The notes below the pieces were generated by a model. The model saw only the letters and a program-made list of their open reading frames with translations, had not been told where the DNA came from and did not search any database. A DNA stretch of 64,000 nt from contig NZ_BDIY01000002.1 in assembly GCF_002072155.1 (NCBI RefSeq), positions 347,048-411,047 of the forward strand. The letters run 5' to 3'. This DNA is from Roseovarius sp. A-2 (lineage in GTDB: Bacteria > Pseudomonadota > Alphaproteobacteria > Rhodobacterales > Rhodobacteraceae). Below are positions 36,196 to 46,013 of this stretch, piece by piece; within the stretch, counting starts at the first letter, position 1, and each line of letters begins with the position of its first letter. The translations under genes and the position numbers were made by a program.

Positions 36196-38133
36196 ATGTT
36201 TGAGCGGATTCTGGTCGCCAACCGGGGCGAGATCGCGTGCCGGGTGATGCGCACGGCGCAGGCCATGGGCGTCGAGGTGGTGGCGGTCTATTCCGATGCC
36301 GACCGCGCCGCGGCGCATGTGGCGATGGCGGACCGCGCGGTGCATATCGGCGGATCGGCGCCCTCGGACAGCTATCTGAGGGGCGAGGCGATCATCGCGG
36401 CGGCGCTGGAGACCGGGGCGGAGGCGATCCATCCCGGCTATGGGTTTCTGAGCGAGAATCCCGATTTCGTCGAGGCGGTGGCAGCGGCGGGGCTGGTCTT
36501 TATCGGCCCGTCGGCGCGGGCGATTCGGGCGATGGGGCTCAAGGATGCCGCCAAGGCGCTGATGGAAGAGGCGGGCGTGCCGGTGGTGCCGGGTTATCAC
36601 GGCAGAAATCAGGACCCCGGGCACCTGTCGGGGGCGGCCGATACCATCGGTTATCCGGTGCTGATAAAGGCTGTGGCGGGGGGTGGTGGCAAGGGGATGC
36701 GGCTGGTGGAGCGCCCGGAGGAGTTTTTCGATGCGCTTGAAAGCGCGCGCGGCGAGGCACACACGGCCTTTGGCAATGCCGATGTATTGATCGAGAAATT
36801 CGTCGAGAAGCCGCGCCATATCGAGGTGCAGGTATTTGGTGACGGCACGCGCGCGGTGCATCTTTTCGAGCGGGATTGCTCGTTGCAGCGCCGCCATCAG
36901 AAGGTGATCGAGGAGGCCCCCGCGCCGGGGATGACGCCCGAGATGCGTGACGCCATGGGGCAGGCTGCGGTGCGGGCGGCGCAAGCGATCGGCTACAGCG
37001 GGGCGGGCACGGTGGAGTTCATCGTCGATGGCTCGGACGGGCTGCGCCCGGATCGCTTCTGGTTCATGGAGATGAACACGCGGTTGCAGGTGGAGCATCC
37101 GGTGACCGAGGCGATCACCGGCGTTGATCTGGTTGAATGGCAGTTGCGTGTCGCCGCCGGGGAGGCGCTACCCGTGCGGCAGGGGGATCTGACGATCACC
37201 GGCCATGCTTTTGAGGCGCGGCTCTATGCCGAGGATGTGCCCAAGGGGTTCCTGCCCGCCACCGGGCGTCTGTCGCATCTGGTCTTTCCCGACGGCACCC
37301 GCGCCGATAGCGGTGTGCGGGCGGGCGATGAGATCAGCCCGTTCTATGATCCGATGATCGCCAAGGTGATCACCCATGGACCGACGCGCGATGTGGCGCT
37401 GCGGCGGCTGGCGCGGGCGCTGGAGCGGTGCGAGGTGGCCGGGACGGTGACCAATCTCGGCTTTCTGGGGGCGCTCGCGCGGCATCAGGGGTTTGCACGC
37501 GGCGATGTCGATACCGGGCTGATCGCGCGGGATATCGAAGCTCTGGTGGTGTCCCCATCGGCGGGGCCGGGGGAGGTCGCGCTGGCGGCCCTGGCCGGGC
37601 TGGGGCTGTTGGAGGAGACACCGGAGGCGGCTGGTTTTGTCCTCTGGCAGCCGTTGGAGCGTGACGTGCTGCTGGTGCACGACGGAGAAGAGGTGACGGT
37701 GCGGCTGCGCACGCTGTCGGCGACGGCCCATGATCTGTGCGTGGGTAAGACATGGGTTGCGGCGCGGCGCGTGGACGGGCAATGGCGGCTGGACGGTCAG
37801 CTTGCGCCCGGGGTGGCGGTGGACGGCGCGCGGATCACGGTGTTCGCGCGATATGGCATTGCGTTCGATCTGGTCGATCCGCTGGCGCGGGACAGCGAGG
37901 CGGGCGGCGATGCGGCGCTCATCGAGGCGCCGATGCCGGGGCTGGTTAAGGCGGTCTTTGCCAGGGCTGGGCAAGCAGTGGCGAAGGGCGACCGGCTGGC
38001 GGTGCTGGAGGCGATGAAGATGGAGCATAGCCTGCTGGCCGCACGCGACGGGGTTGTGGCCGAGGTGTTGGTGGCCGAAGGCGATCAGGTGAGCGCGGGG
38101 GCGGCGCTGGTGCGGTTGGAGGAGGACGCATGA
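36196..38133 (+). CDS. mccA: 3-methylcrotonyl-CoA carboxylase, biotin (alpha) subunit
   Basis: 645 residues. The biotin carboxylase domain has ILVANRGEIACRV at the start, GGGGKGMR for ATP binding and EMNTRLQVEHPVTE. The C-terminal biotinyl domain has EAMKMEHSL with the biotinylated K608. It carboxylates its own biotin with bicarbonate and ATP. The start at 36196 gives the standard MFERILVANRG beginning. It overlaps the next gene (ATGA). Confidence 0.94.
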   Translation: MFERILVANRGEIACRVMRTAQAMGVEVVAVYSDADRAAAHVAMADRAVHIGGSAPSDSYLRGEAIIAAALETGAEAIHPGYGFLSENPDFVEAVAAAGLVFIGPSARAIRAMGLKDAAKALMEEAGVPVVPGYHGRNQDPGHLSGAADTIGYPVLIKAVAGGGGKGMRLVERPEEFFDALESARGEAHTAFGNADVLIEKFVEKPRHIEVQVFGDGTRAVHLFERDCSLQRRHQKVIEEAPAPGMTPEMRDAMGQAAVRAAQAIGYSGAGTVEFIVDGSDGLRPDRFWFMEMNTRLQVEHPVTEAITGVDLVEWQLRVAAGEALPVRQGDLTITGHAFEARLYAEDVPKGFLPATGRLSHLVFPDGTRADSGVRAGDEISPFYDPMIAKVITHGPTRDVALRRLARALERCEVAGTVTNLGFLGALARHQGFARGDVDTGLIARDIEALVVSPSAGPGEVALAALAGLGLLEETPEAAGFVLWQPLERDVLLVHDGEEVTVRLRTLSATAHDLCVGKTWVAARRVDGQWRLDGQLAPGVAVDGARITVFARYGIAFDLVDPLARDSEAGGDAALIEAPMPGLVKAVFARAGQAVAKGDRLAVLEAMKMEHSLLAARDGVVAEVLVAEGDQVSAGAALVRLEEDA

Positions 38134-38786
38134 TTGTCCTACACCACGTTCCGCTGGCGCGCTCGCTGCGGGTGCTGTGGCTGCTCGAGGAGTTGGGGCT
38201 GGAGTATGAGCTGCGCTATTACTCGATCCGCGACGGCTCCATGCGCAGCCCGGCGTTTCTGGCGCTTTCCCCGGCAGGGCGGGTTCCGGTGCTGGAGCAT
38301 CATGGTGCTGTCTGGGTGGAAAGTGCGGCCATCGTGCAGATGTTGTGCGAGACCTGTCCCGAGGCGCGGCTGATGCCGCCGCCGTGCCATCCGGAGCGCG
38401 CACGGTTCCTGGAAATGCTGAGCCTGTCGGAGACGGTGGGCTGTCTGCTGGAAAATCTCAACCTCAACCAGGTGTTCCTGCGCCCACCCGCACGCCCGTC
38501 GCCCACGGTCGTGAAGCTGCTCAATGCGCGGCTGCGCGCGGTGCTGGCGGCGATGGAGGCGCGCCTGGAGGGCGATTATCTATTGCCCTCGGGGTTTTCG
38601 GCGGCGGATATCATGTTTGCCTACGGATTCGAGCTGGCGCGGTATTATGTTGATCTGAACGCCTATCCGCGTCTCATGGCGTATTGGGACGGGTTGCGCG
38701 CGCGGCCTGGGTATCAAAGGGCCAAGGCGCGGGACGGCGCGCAGGATATCTATGCGCAGGAGTTCTATCCTGTGCCGGAGGAGTGA
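38130..38786 (+). CDS. Glutathione S-transferase family protein
   Basis: 218 residues. The thioredoxin-like N-domain (about 1-80) has the cis-Pro/ES glutathione-binding segment GRVPVLEHHGAVWVESAAI, and the helical C-domain follows. Translationally coupled to mccA (ATGA) and three bases before hmgL, so it is part of the leucine operon. Its substrate is unknown; a role in detoxifying reactive unsaturated acyl-CoA intermediates is possible but is inference. Confidence 0.85.
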   Translation: MIVLHHVPLARSLRVLWLLEELGLEYELRYYSIRDGSMRSPAFLALSPAGRVPVLEHHGAVWVESAAIVQMLCETCPEARLMPPPCHPERARFLEMLSLSETVGCLLENLNLNQVFLRPPARPSPTVVKLLNARLRAVLAAMEARLEGDYLLPSGFSAADIMFAYGFELARYYVDLNAYPRLMAYWDGLRARPGYQRAKARDGAQDIYAQEFYPVPEE

Positions 38787-38788
38787 AT

Positions 38789-39655
38789 ATGGCTGAGCGC
38801 GTTGAAATCTTCGAGGTCGGCCCGCGCGACGGGTTGCAGAACGAGGCGGCGCGGATCGCCACGCGCGACAAGATTGCCTTTGTGAACCTGCTGAGCGAGG
38901 CGGGGTTCTCGCGCATCGAGGTGGCGAGTTTCGTCAGCCCGAAATGGGTGCCGCAGATGGCCGACTCGGGCGAGGTTTTGCGCGGGATCAGGCGCGCGCC
39001 GGGGGTGCGTTATGCAGCACTTACGCCGAACATGCGGGGCCTGTCGGATGCGCTCGAGGCCGGGGCGGATGAGGTGGCGATTTTCGGCTCGGCCTCGGAA
39101 GGGTTCTCGAAGGCCAATATTAACGCCACGATCGACGAGAGCCTCGCGCGGTTCGCCCCGGTGCTGGAGGCGGCGGGGGCCGAGGGGCTGCGGGTGCGAG
39201 GCTATGTCTCCTGCGTGGTGGAGTGCCCCTATGACGGGCCGGTCGCCCCGACGGCGGTGGTGCGCGTGGCCGAGGCGCTGTGGCAGATGGGATGCTACGA
39301 GGTCAGCCTTGGCGACACTATCGGGCAGGGCAGGCCCGAGGCGGTCGATGCGATGCTAGCGGCGGTCTGTGATGCGCTGCCGGCCGAGCGGCTGGCCGGG
39401 CATTTCCACGACACGGGCGGGCGCGCGCTTGACAATATCGAGGTGGCACTGGCGCGTGGATTGCGGGTATTCGATGCGGCGGTCGGTGGGCTGGGGGGCT
39501 GTCCCTATGCGCCCGGCGCGGCGGGCAATGTGGCGACGGAAAAGGTGCATGAGCGTCTGACGGAGCTTGGATACGAGACCGGGCTCGATCCCAACATATT
39601 GTCCGAGGCGGTGGATATGGCGCGAGCCATGCGGGGTGCCGCGCAAAAATCTTGA
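38789..39655 (+). CDS. mvaB: Hydroxymethylglutaryl-CoA lyase
   Basis: 288 residues of the HMGL-like TIM barrel: FEVGPRDGLQNE (metal and catalytic Arg/Asp) at the start, the SLGDTIGQ segment, HFHDTGGRALDN with the metal His pair, and GCPYAPGAAGNVATE with the catalytic Cys. It splits HMG-CoA into acetoacetate and acetyl-CoA, the last step of leucine breakdown. GGAGGAG precedes the ATG at 38789. The stop lies within a hairpin. Confidence 0.94.
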   Translation: MAERVEIFEVGPRDGLQNEAARIATRDKIAFVNLLSEAGFSRIEVASFVSPKWVPQMADSGEVLRGIRRAPGVRYAALTPNMRGLSDALEAGADEVAIFGSASEGFSKANINATIDESLARFAPVLEAAGAEGLRVRGYVSCVVECPYDGPVAPTAVVRVAEALWQMGCYEVSLGDTIGQGRPEAVDAMLAAVCDALPAERLAGHFHDTGGRALDNIEVALARGLRVFDAAVGGLGGCPYAPGAAGNVATEKVHERLTELGYETGLDPNILSEAVDMARAMRGAAQKS

Positions 39656-39689
39656 AAAGATTTTTGGCAAATTTCTTTTGAAGAAATTT
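39645..39689 (+). repeat. Tandem pair of perfect AT-rich hairpins
   Basis: Hairpin 1: AAAAATCTT, loop GAA, AAGATTTTT (39645-39665). Hairpin 2: AAATTTCTT, loop TTG, AAGAAATTT (39669-39689). Each has a perfect 9-bp stem and a 3-base loop, and they are separated by GGC. The hmgL stop codon lies in the first one. The AT-richness is striking against the surrounding GC-rich genes. They may be a processing or attenuation signal between hmgL and the enoyl-CoA hydratase gene, or a dispersed repeat. Confidence 0.75.
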
Positions 39690-39708
39690 GGGGTGAAGAG
39701 GAGAGGGC

Positions 39709-40491
39709 ATGACCGAAACGATCAGTATCGAGCAGGACGCGCGTGGCGTGGCCACACTTTGGCTTGAGCGGGCCGAGAAGCACAACGCCATGTCGGCGCA
39801 GATGATCGCGGAGTTGCATCAGGCGGCCAGGGATCTGGGGGCTGACGATGCTGTGCGGGTCGTGGTGCTGGCGGCGAGGGGCAAGACATTCTGCGCCGGG
39901 GGCGATCTGGGCTGGATGCGGGATCAGTTCGAGGCGGAGCCGGAGGCGCGCGGGCGCGAGGCGGCCAAGTTGGCGTATATGCTTCAGGCGCTCAACACCC
40001 TGCCCAAGCCCCTGATCGGCCGGGTGCAGGGCAATGCCTTTGGCGGCGGTATCGGGCTGATGAGCGTCTGCGATGTGGTGATCGGGGTGGAGGATGCGCT
40101 GTTTGCCCTGACCGAGACGCGGCTGGGGCTGATCCCTGCCACGATCGGGCCTTATGTGGCGGCGCGCATGGGCGAGGCGCGGGCGCGGCGCGTCTTCATG
40201 TCGGGGCGGCGATTCGACGCGGGTGAGGCCGTCGAACTGGGCTTGCTGGCGCGGGCGGTGCCCGAGGCTGAACTTGAAGCCGCCGTCGAGGCCGAGGTCG
40301 TGCCCTATCTCGATTGCGCGCCAGGCGCGGTGGCCCGGGCCAAGGCGCTGTTGCGGGATCTGGGGCCGAGGATCGACGCGGCGGTGATTGCGCGGACTGC
40401 CGAGGCGCTGACCGAGTGCTGGGCCGGGGACGAGGCACCCGAGGGCATCGGCGCCTTCTTTGACAAGCGCGCGCCCCGCTGGCGGGGCTGA
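39709..40491 (+). CDS. Enoyl-CoA hydratase/isomerase, probable methylglutaconyl-CoA hydratase
   Basis: 260 residues of the crotonase fold: oxyanion-hole segment KTFCAGGDLGWM (about 62-73), GNAFGGGIGLMSVCD (about 110), and the catalytic-region ETRLGLIPATIGPYV. Its position at the end of the ivd-mcc-hmgL row points to 3-methylglutaconyl-CoA hydratase (LiuC-type), the step between carboxylase and lyase. Substrate is inferred from context. GAGGAGAGGG precedes the ATG. Confidence 0.85.
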   Translation: MTETISIEQDARGVATLWLERAEKHNAMSAQMIAELHQAARDLGADDAVRVVVLAARGKTFCAGGDLGWMRDQFEAEPEARGREAAKLAYMLQALNTLPKPLIGRVQGNAFGGGIGLMSVCDVVIGVEDALFALTETRLGLIPATIGPYVAARMGEARARRVFMSGRRFDAGEAVELGLLARAVPEAELEAAVEAEVVPYLDCAPGAVARAKALLRDLGPRIDAAVIARTAEALTECWAGDEAPEGIGAFFDKRAPRWRG

Positions 40492-40711
40492 GTCGCGCGG
40501 ATTTGCCGCGATGCGGCGACGGGCGGTCAGGTTTTCGGTCCAATTCGACCGATTTGCGGCATACTATCGCATACATAAATGCAGAATCCGTCTCGCCTGG
40601 TGGTCAAACCCGCGCACGCTTGGTTGACCCCATCAAGGGGCGGGTTTAAACCCGGCATAGTCATGCAGCCATCTTGATGCGCCCGCGCTCGCGCATGAAA
40701 GGAGCCACCTC
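40492..40711 (+). promoter_or_regulatory. Leader and probable promoter region of the nuo operon
   Basis: 220 bases without a gene between the hydratase and nuoA. It contains an AT-richer stretch with TATCGCATACATAAAT (near 40565-40580), an inverted repeat TCGGTC-N6-GACCGA (about 40536-40553) and a perfect 14-base palindrome CGGGTTTAAACCCG (40641-40654). One or both repeats could be operators for complex I expression. No -35/-10 pair is clear enough to name. Confidence 0.5.
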
Positions 40712-41077
40712 GTGGAAGAGATGCTGAGGGAATACCTCCCCATCCTGATTTTGCTGGCCATTGCCACAGGGCTCGGGCTCGTCCTGATCCTGGCGGCCGT
40801 GGTGCTGGCGGTTCGCAACCCCGACCCGGAAAAGCTGAGCGCCTATGAATGCGGTTTCAACGCCTTTGATGATGCGCGGATGAAGTTTGACGTGCGCTTT
40901 TATCTGGTGTCGATCCTGTTCATCATCTTTGACCTTGAGATTGCCATGCTATTTCCATGGGCAGTCGCCTTTCAGGATCTGAGCATGGCGGCATTTTGGT
41001 CGATGATGGTGTTTCTGGCCGTTCTGACCGCCGGATTCGCCTATGAATGGCGCAAGGGAGCGATGGAATGGCAGTGA
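40712..41077 (+). CDS. nuoA: NADH-quinone oxidoreductase subunit A
   Basis: 121 residues with three membrane helices and the conserved loop [22 protein letters not shown] containing the loop Cys. It is a small core membrane subunit near the quinone cavity. The start is GTG at 40712 with AAGGAG 8 bases upstream. It overlaps nuoB by 10 bases. Confidence 0.95.
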   Translation: MEEMLREYLPILILLAIATGLGLVLILAAVVLAVRNPDPEKLSAYECGFNAFDDARMKFDVRFYLVSILFIIFDLEIAMLFPWAVAFQDLSMAAFWSMMVFLAVLTAGFAYEWRKGAMEWQ

Positions 41078-41688
41078 ACGATCAGGATGACGCGGTCGTG
41101 ACTGAAACGCAGGGCCAGGGTGTCCAGAGTCCGCGCGTGAAATCCGCGCCGTCGAGCCTTGCACCGGTCGAGGCCTACGAGCCGGGCGAGACCCGCGAAC
41201 CTGCGATGCAGGCGCTGAATGCCGAGTTGCAGGACAAGGGCTTTCTGGTGACCTCGACCGAGGATATCATCAACTGGGCCCGCACCGGCAGCCTGCACTG
41301 GATGACCTTTGGTCTGGCCTGTTGCGCGGTCGAGATGATGCACACCGCGATGCCGCGCTATGATGTGGAGCGGTTCGGCTTTGCGCCGCGCGCCAGCCCG
41401 CGCCAATCGGACGTAATGATCGTGGCGGGCACATTGACCAACAAGATGGCCCCGGCGCTGCGCAAGGTTTATGACCAGATGCCGGAGCCGCGCTACGTGA
41501 TTTCGATGGGGTCCTGCGCCAATGGCGGCGGCTATTACCACTACAGCTATTCCGTGGTGCGTGGCTGTGACCGGATCGTGCCCGTGGATATCTACGTGCC
41601 GGGCTGCCCGCCGACCGCCGAGGCACTGGTCTATGGCATCCTGCAATTGCAGCGCAAAATTCGCCGGACGGGGACGATCGTGAGATGA
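41068..41688 (+). CDS. nuoB: NADH-quinone oxidoreductase subunit B
   Basis: 206 residues. The N2 [4Fe-4S] cluster ligands are visible: the tandem Cys pair in LACCAVEMM, the Cys of GSCANGG and the Cys of VPGCPP. The N-terminal 40 residues are a variable extension. NuoB hands electrons to quinone. The ATG 41068 follows AAGGGAG. Confidence 0.96.
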   Translation: MAVNDQDDAVVTETQGQGVQSPRVKSAPSSLAPVEAYEPGETREPAMQALNAELQDKGFLVTSTEDIINWARTGSLHWMTFGLACCAVEMMHTAMPRYDVERFGFAPRASPRQSDVMIVAGTLTNKMAPALRKVYDQMPEPRYVISMGSCANGGGYYHYSYSVVRGCDRIVPVDIYVPGCPPTAEALVYGILQLQRKIRRTGTIVR

Positions 41689-42293
41689 GCAAGGCACTCA
41701 AGGAACTGGGCGCATATATCGAGGTGAAGCGCGGCGATTGCGTGCTGGGCTGGGACGTGACGCATGACGAACTCAACGTCGATGTGGCACTGCCGAACAT
41801 CAACGGTCTGATGGAATTTCTCAAGACTGATCAGACCTGCGCTTTCTCGACTCTGGTCGACATCACGGCGGTGGACTATCCCGAGCGGCCCAAGCGGTTC
41901 GACGTGGTCTATCACCTGTTGAGCATGTATCAAAATCACCGCATCCGGCTGCGCGTTGCCGCGCGCGAAGAGGATATGGTGCCCTCGATCACCGAGATTT
42001 TCCCGTCGGCCAACTGGTTCGAGCGCGAGGTGTTCGACATGTATGGCATCCTTTTCTCGGGCCATCCCGACCTACGCCGCATCCTGACCGATTACGGCTT
42101 TCGCGGCCATCCGCTGCGCAAGGATTTCCCGACCACGGGCTATACCGAGGTGCGCTATGACGAGGTGCAGAAGCGCGTCGTCTATGAGCCGGTGAAACTG
42201 GTGCAGGAATACCGGCAGTTTGATTTCATGTCGCCCTGGGAAGGGGCGGAATACATCCTTCCGGGCGATGAGAAGAAAGAGGGCACGAAATGA
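41685..42293 (+). CDS. nuoC: NADH-quinone oxidoreductase subunit C
   Basis: 202 residues, the separate 30-kDa subunit. The signature [20 protein letters not shown], followed by [20 protein letters not shown], is complete. It is a structural part of the Q module. Overlaps nuoB (ATGA) and the next small frame (ATGA). Confidence 0.96.
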   Translation: MSKALKELGAYIEVKRGDCVLGWDVTHDELNVDVALPNINGLMEFLKTDQTCAFSTLVDITAVDYPERPKRFDVVYHLLSMYQNHRIRLRVAAREEDMVPSITEIFPSANWFEREVFDMYGILFSGHPDLRRILTDYGFRGHPLRKDFPTTGYTEVRYDEVQKRVVYEPVKLVQEYRQFDFMSPWEGAEYILPGDEKKEGTK

Positions 42294-42496
42294 TGGGCGC
42301 GGGCTATGGCATGGGCGGTGGCGGCGTGATCTTCATGCTGATCTTCGCGGTGTTGGTCATCATTCCGTTCTGGAAGCTGCTGCCTAAATTCGGCATCAAC
42401 AGCTGGTTCAGCCTCGTGTCGATCATCCCGCTCGGGGCGCTGGTCCTTCTGTGGGTCATGGCGTTCCGTGACAAGCTTGGCGGAGGACGCAGATAA
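42290..42496 (+). CDS. Small membrane protein within the nuo operon
   Basis: 68 residues: a Gly/Met-rich start, two membrane helices (about 12-28 and 42-59) and a basic end. Overlaps both nuoC (ATGA) and nuoD (TAATG), so it is translated as part of the operon. I do not recognise a named family. It may be an accessory or assembly factor of the membrane arm; this is inference from location. Confidence 0.7.
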   Translation: MMGAGYGMGGGGVIFMLIFAVLVIIPFWKLLPKFGINSWFSLVSIIPLGALVLLWVMAFRDKLGGGRR

Positions 42497-43713
42497 TGGA
42501 CGGCTCCAAATTCGAAGACACGCTCACGGGCGAGCAGAAGATCCGCAACTTCAACCTTAACTTTGGCCCGCAACACCCTGCGGCGCATGGGGTTTTGCGT
42601 CTGGTTCTGGAACTGGACGGCGAGTTGGTGGAACGTTGCGACCCGCATATCGGCCTGCTGCATCGCGGCACCGAAAAGCTGATGGAGAGCCGCACCTACC
42701 TGCAGAACCTACCCTATTTCGACCGGCTGGATTACGTGGCGCCGATGAATCAGGAGCATGCCTGGTGTCTGGCCATCGAAAAGCTGACCGGGGTCGAGGT
42801 GCCGCGCCGCGCAAGCCTGATCCGGGTGCTTTATTCGGAAATCGGGCGTGTGCTGAACCATTTGTTGAACGTGACCACGCAGGCCATGGATGTGGGCGCG
42901 CTCACGCCGCCGCTCTGGGGTTTTGAAGAGCGTGAAAAGCTGATGGTGTTCTACGAGCGGGCCTGTGGCGCGCGGCTGCACGCGGCTTATTTCCGGCCCG
43001 GTGGCGTGCATCAGGACCTGCCGCCGGAATTGCTCGATGATATCGAAGAATGGGCCAGGGATTTCCCCCGCGTGCTCGACGATATTGACGGGCTCTTGAC
43101 CGAGAACCGCATTTTCAAGCAGCGCAACGCCGATATCGGTGTTGTCACGCAGCAGGAGGCGCTTGATTGGGGCTTTAGCGGCGTGATGGTGCGCGGCTCT
43201 GGCATGGCGTGGGATCTGCGGCGCGCGCAGCCCTATGAATGCTATGACGAGTTCGATTTCCTCGTGCCGGTGGGCAAGAATGGCGACTGCTATGATCGTT
43301 ATCTCGTGCGGATGGAGGAGATGCGACAAAGCCTGCGGATCATCCATCAGGCCATCGAGAAACTGCGTGCACCCGAAGGGCAGGGCGATATTCTATCGCG
43401 AGGCAAGGTGACGCCGCCCAAGCGCGGCGAGATGAAGCGTTCGATGGAGGCGCTCATTCACCACTTCAAGCTTTATACCGAGGGCTTTCGGGTGCCCGAG
43501 GGCGAGGTCTATTGCGCGGTCGAGGCGCCCAAGGGCGAGTTCGGCGTCTATCTGGTGGCCGATGGCACCAACCGGCCCTACCGCGCCAAGCTGCGCGCGC
43601 CGGGCTTTCTGCACTTGCAGGCGATGGACCATATCTCCAAGGGGCACCAACTGGCCGATATCGCGGCGATCATCGGCACGATGGATGTCGTCTTTGGGGA
43701 GATTGACCGGTAA
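42496..43713 (+). CDS. nuoD: NADH-quinone oxidoreductase subunit D
   Basis: 405 residues of the 49-kDa type, related to NiFe hydrogenase large subunits. [13 protein letters not shown] (quinone-site His) and [12 protein letters not shown] are near the start, and FGEIDR ends it. Together with NuoB it forms the quinone reduction site. It overlaps the following accessory gene by one base. Confidence 0.97.
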   Translation: MDGSKFEDTLTGEQKIRNFNLNFGPQHPAAHGVLRLVLELDGELVERCDPHIGLLHRGTEKLMESRTYLQNLPYFDRLDYVAPMNQEHAWCLAIEKLTGVEVPRRASLIRVLYSEIGRVLNHLLNVTTQAMDVGALTPPLWGFEEREKLMVFYERACGARLHAAYFRPGGVHQDLPPELLDDIEEWARDFPRVLDDIDGLLTENRIFKQRNADIGVVTQQEALDWGFSGVMVRGSGMAWDLRRAQPYECYDEFDFLVPVGKNGDCYDRYLVRMEEMRQSLRIIHQAIEKLRAPEGQGDILSRGKVTPPKRGEMKRSMEALIHHFKLYTEGFRVPEGEVYCAVEAPKGEFGVYLVADGTNRPYRAKLRAPGFLHLQAMDHISKGHQLADIAAIIGTMDVVFGEIDR

Positions 43714-44498
43714 TGAGTGCGGATTGGCTTGGACGCGCGGGGCGATTGGTGGCGGCGGGGTTTTTCTCTGCCGGGCTGCTCGCTGGCGCGACGCAGGCGC
43801 AAGCCGTGCCGTCCGAGCGGATCGAGGCCTTTGTCGCGGTGATGGCCGAGCATGGCTGCCGGATGTCGCCGTTTCGGGCCGATGAGGTGATGCCGGGGGC
43901 GGGCTTTGACGACAAGGCCGAGACCAAGGCGATCACCGAACAGCTGATCACCGAGGAGCGCGCGCGCATTCTCGACGGGCAGCTCGTGGTCTTTGGCGGG
44001 GTCTGCGGCGGCAAGCTCGATTATTCCGGGCGCGAGCGGTTCTTTGCGGCGATCGCCGACAATAACTGCGTGATGACCATCGACGAGGCCAAGCTGCTGT
44101 TGCCGCGTGTCGGGGTCGAGATGACCGAAGTGCAGCTGTTGATGGACAAGATGCTGCGTATGGCCGAGATTCGGCTGTCTTCGGATGAAACCGCGGTATT
44201 TCTGGAAGAGGGCCTGTGCCAGAAATTCATGGGCCTCTCGCCGCAGATGATGGCGAGCACGCCCGAGACGGCGGTAGAACCGCGCAGCGCGGATGTGCTG
44301 CGGGCCGATTTCATCGCCTATATGCAGGGTGTGGGCTGTTCGCTGACCCGGACCGAGGCCGACCGGCAATTGCCCGCCGCCGGGTTTACCACCAAGGAGT
44401 TGCGACCGGTGATCGGCGCGATGCTGCAAGCGGGCGAGGCCGAGATGAATGTCGCCCAAGATAGCCTGACGATTTCAGAGGAGTTGTGCCCGCGATGA
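43713..44498 (+). CDS. Exported protein with three Cys-pair repeats (nuo accessory)
   Basis: 261 residues. An N-terminal signal sequence or anchor (about 10-31, ending ATQAQA) precedes three tandem repeats of about 60 residues. The only six cysteines are C49/C98, C119/C169 and C209/C259, with 48, 49 and 49 residues between partners. Each repeat has an aromatic/hydrophobic lead, the first Cys, an Asp/Glu-Ala helix, a Pro/Gly turn (MPGAGF, LPRVGV, LPAAGF), a helix and a final Cys. They look like periplasmic disulfide-closed modules. The gene overlaps nuoD and the following lipoprotein gene (ATGA). No known family recognised. Confidence 0.75.
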   Translation: MSADWLGRAGRLVAAGFFSAGLLAGATQAQAVPSERIEAFVAVMAEHGCRMSPFRADEVMPGAGFDDKAETKAITEQLITEERARILDGQLVVFGGVCGGKLDYSGRERFFAAIADNNCVMTIDEAKLLLPRVGVEMTEVQLLMDKMLRMAEIRLSSDETAVFLEEGLCQKFMGLSPQMMASTPETAVEPRSADVLRADFIAYMQGVGCSLTRTEADRQLPAAGFTTKELRPVIGAMLQAGEAEMNVAQDSLTISEELCPR

Positions 44499-44773
44499 GC
44501 CGGATTTTCCCTGCGTTGGGGCTGCTTGGCCTGACCGCTGCCTGCGCGCTGCCACCCGAGGGCGTGAGCGAGGCCGCTTTGGCGCGCTACGATATGGCGG
44601 TGACCAGCTTGGGCTGCACACTTGTGACCGAGCCGGATTACATGGCCGCTGGCATCCAGACCGGCCTCACGCGAGAGCAACTGCTCGAGGTGACTGCTTA
44701 CAAACTATCCTCCGGTGCCGCCGAACGGCTGCCCGACGGGGGCATCAAACTGACCACAGGAGCCTGTGCCTGA
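44495..44773 (+). CDS. Putative lipoprotein with one Cys-pair repeat (nuo accessory)
   Basis: 92 residues. The signal [17 protein letters not shown] has a lipobox-like end, giving a lipidated C17. The mature part is one more copy of the repeat in the preceding gene: C41 and C91 with 49 residues between. The ATG overlaps the preceding stop, so both proteins are probably made together and may interact at the inner or outer membrane. No family recognised. Confidence 0.7.
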   Translation: MSRIFPALGLLGLTAACALPPEGVSEAALARYDMAVTSLGCTLVTEPDYMAAGIQTGLTREQLLEVTAYKLSSGAAERLPDGGIKLTTGACA

Positions 44774-44775
44774 GA

Positions 44776-45978
44776 ATGCTACGTCGTCTCTATCATGACC
44801 AGCCCGAGAGCTTTGCCTTCAGCCCCGCCAATCAGGCCTGGGCCGAGGGGCAGATCAGTAAATATCCCCAAGGGCGGCAGGCAAGCGCGGTCATTCCGCT
44901 CTTGTGGCGCGCGCAAGAGCAGGAGGGCTGGCTGAGCCGTCCGGCGATCGAGCATGTCGCCGACATGCTGGATATGGATTATATCCGCGCGCTGGAGGTC
45001 GCGACCTTTTACTTCATGTTCCAGCTGCAACCTGTTGGCAGCGTGGCGCATTTCCAGATTTGCGGCACGACAAGCTGCATGATCTGCGGGGCCGAGGACC
45101 TGATCGGCGTCTGCAAGGACAAGATCGCCGCCAGCCCCTTTGAGGTGTCTGCGGATGGCAAGTTTTCCTGGGAAGAGGTGGAATGCCTCGGGGCCTGCGC
45201 GAATGCGCCGATGGCGCAGATTGGCAAGGATTACTACGAGGATCTGACCGCCGAGCGGTTCGCCGAGATCATCGACGAGCTGGCGGCGGGCAAGGTGCCG
45301 ACGCCCGGGCCGCAGAACGGGCGCTATGCGTCGGAGCCGAAGGACGGTCTGACCAGCCTCACCGATTTCGAGAGCGGGCGCGCGCAGTATAACGGCAGCG
45401 TGCAGCGTGCGGTGGATGTGGGCGATACCATCAAGCGGATCGACGGGTCAGAGGTTCCACTGCTGACACCGTGGCGCGACAAGGGCGCGATGCATCAGCC
45501 CGCCGCCCCGTCGGTCAAGATCAATGACGAACCCGTCGAGATACGTGCGAAGGTCGATCCGGCCACGCCGGTGGACAAGACCGGTGCCACGATAGGCGAG
45601 GCGCAGGCCAAGACCAAGGCCAAGCCCGAGGCGTCTGCGGCCGCAAAGCCGGTTCAGGACCCGAAAGAGCCCGAAGTCGAGGCCGGGCAGGGCACCAGGC
45701 CCGCGACGCTGGACGCCGCGCGCGAGGGCAAGGCGGATGATCTGAAGATGATCAAGGGGGTTGGCCCCAAGCTCGAGGCGCTGCTGCACGAGTTTGGATT
45801 CTACCACTTCGATCAGATTGCGAGCTGGACCGAGGACGAGGTCAGTTGGGTCGATCAGAACCTTGAGGGGTTCAAGGGGCGGGTCAGCCGCGACAACTGG
45901 ATTGAGCAGGCAAAACTGCTGGCTGACGGCAAAGACACGGAGTTCTCTGCCCGGGCCAAGAAAGGCGAGGTTTATTGA
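44776..45978 (+). CDS. nuoE: NADH-quinone oxidoreductase subunit E with C-terminal helix-hairpin-helix extension
   Basis: 400 residues, more than twice the usual length. The N-terminal 165 residues are the 24-kDa subunit with the N1a [2Fe-2S] Cys: CGTTSC and [11 protein letters not shown] low-complexity Ala/Lys/Pro/Glu linker (about 230-315) leads to an 82-residue C-terminal domain (319-400) beginning [14 protein letters not shown], a helix-hairpin-helix motif, and ending in EVY. The same domain ends the next gene. The extension is typical of this bacterial family and its role is unknown. Confidence 0.93.
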   Translation: MLRRLYHDQPESFAFSPANQAWAEGQISKYPQGRQASAVIPLLWRAQEQEGWLSRPAIEHVADMLDMDYIRALEVATFYFMFQLQPVGSVAHFQICGTTSCMICGAEDLIGVCKDKIAASPFEVSADGKFSWEEVECLGACANAPMAQIGKDYYEDLTAERFAEIIDELAAGKVPTPGPQNGRYASEPKDGLTSLTDFESGRAQYNGSVQRAVDVGDTIKRIDGSEVPLLTPWRDKGAMHQPAAPSVKINDEPVEIRAKVDPATPVDKTGATIGEAQAKTKAKPEASAAAKPVQDPKEPEVEAGQGTRPATLDAAREGKADDLKMIKGVGPKLEALLHEFGFYHFDQIASWTEDEVSWVDQNLEGFKGRVSRDNWIEQAKLLADGKDTEFSARAKKGEVY

Positions 45979-46013
45979 ACGCGCCTGCTTGATCAACACA
46001 GGGGGTTATCATC

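Noticed and set aside
40473..40488. Hairpin GCCCCGC/GCGGGGC at the end of the enoyl-CoA hydratase gene as a terminator
   Set aside because: It lies within the last codons, has a 2-base loop and no T-run, so it is more likely a by-product of the coding sequence.
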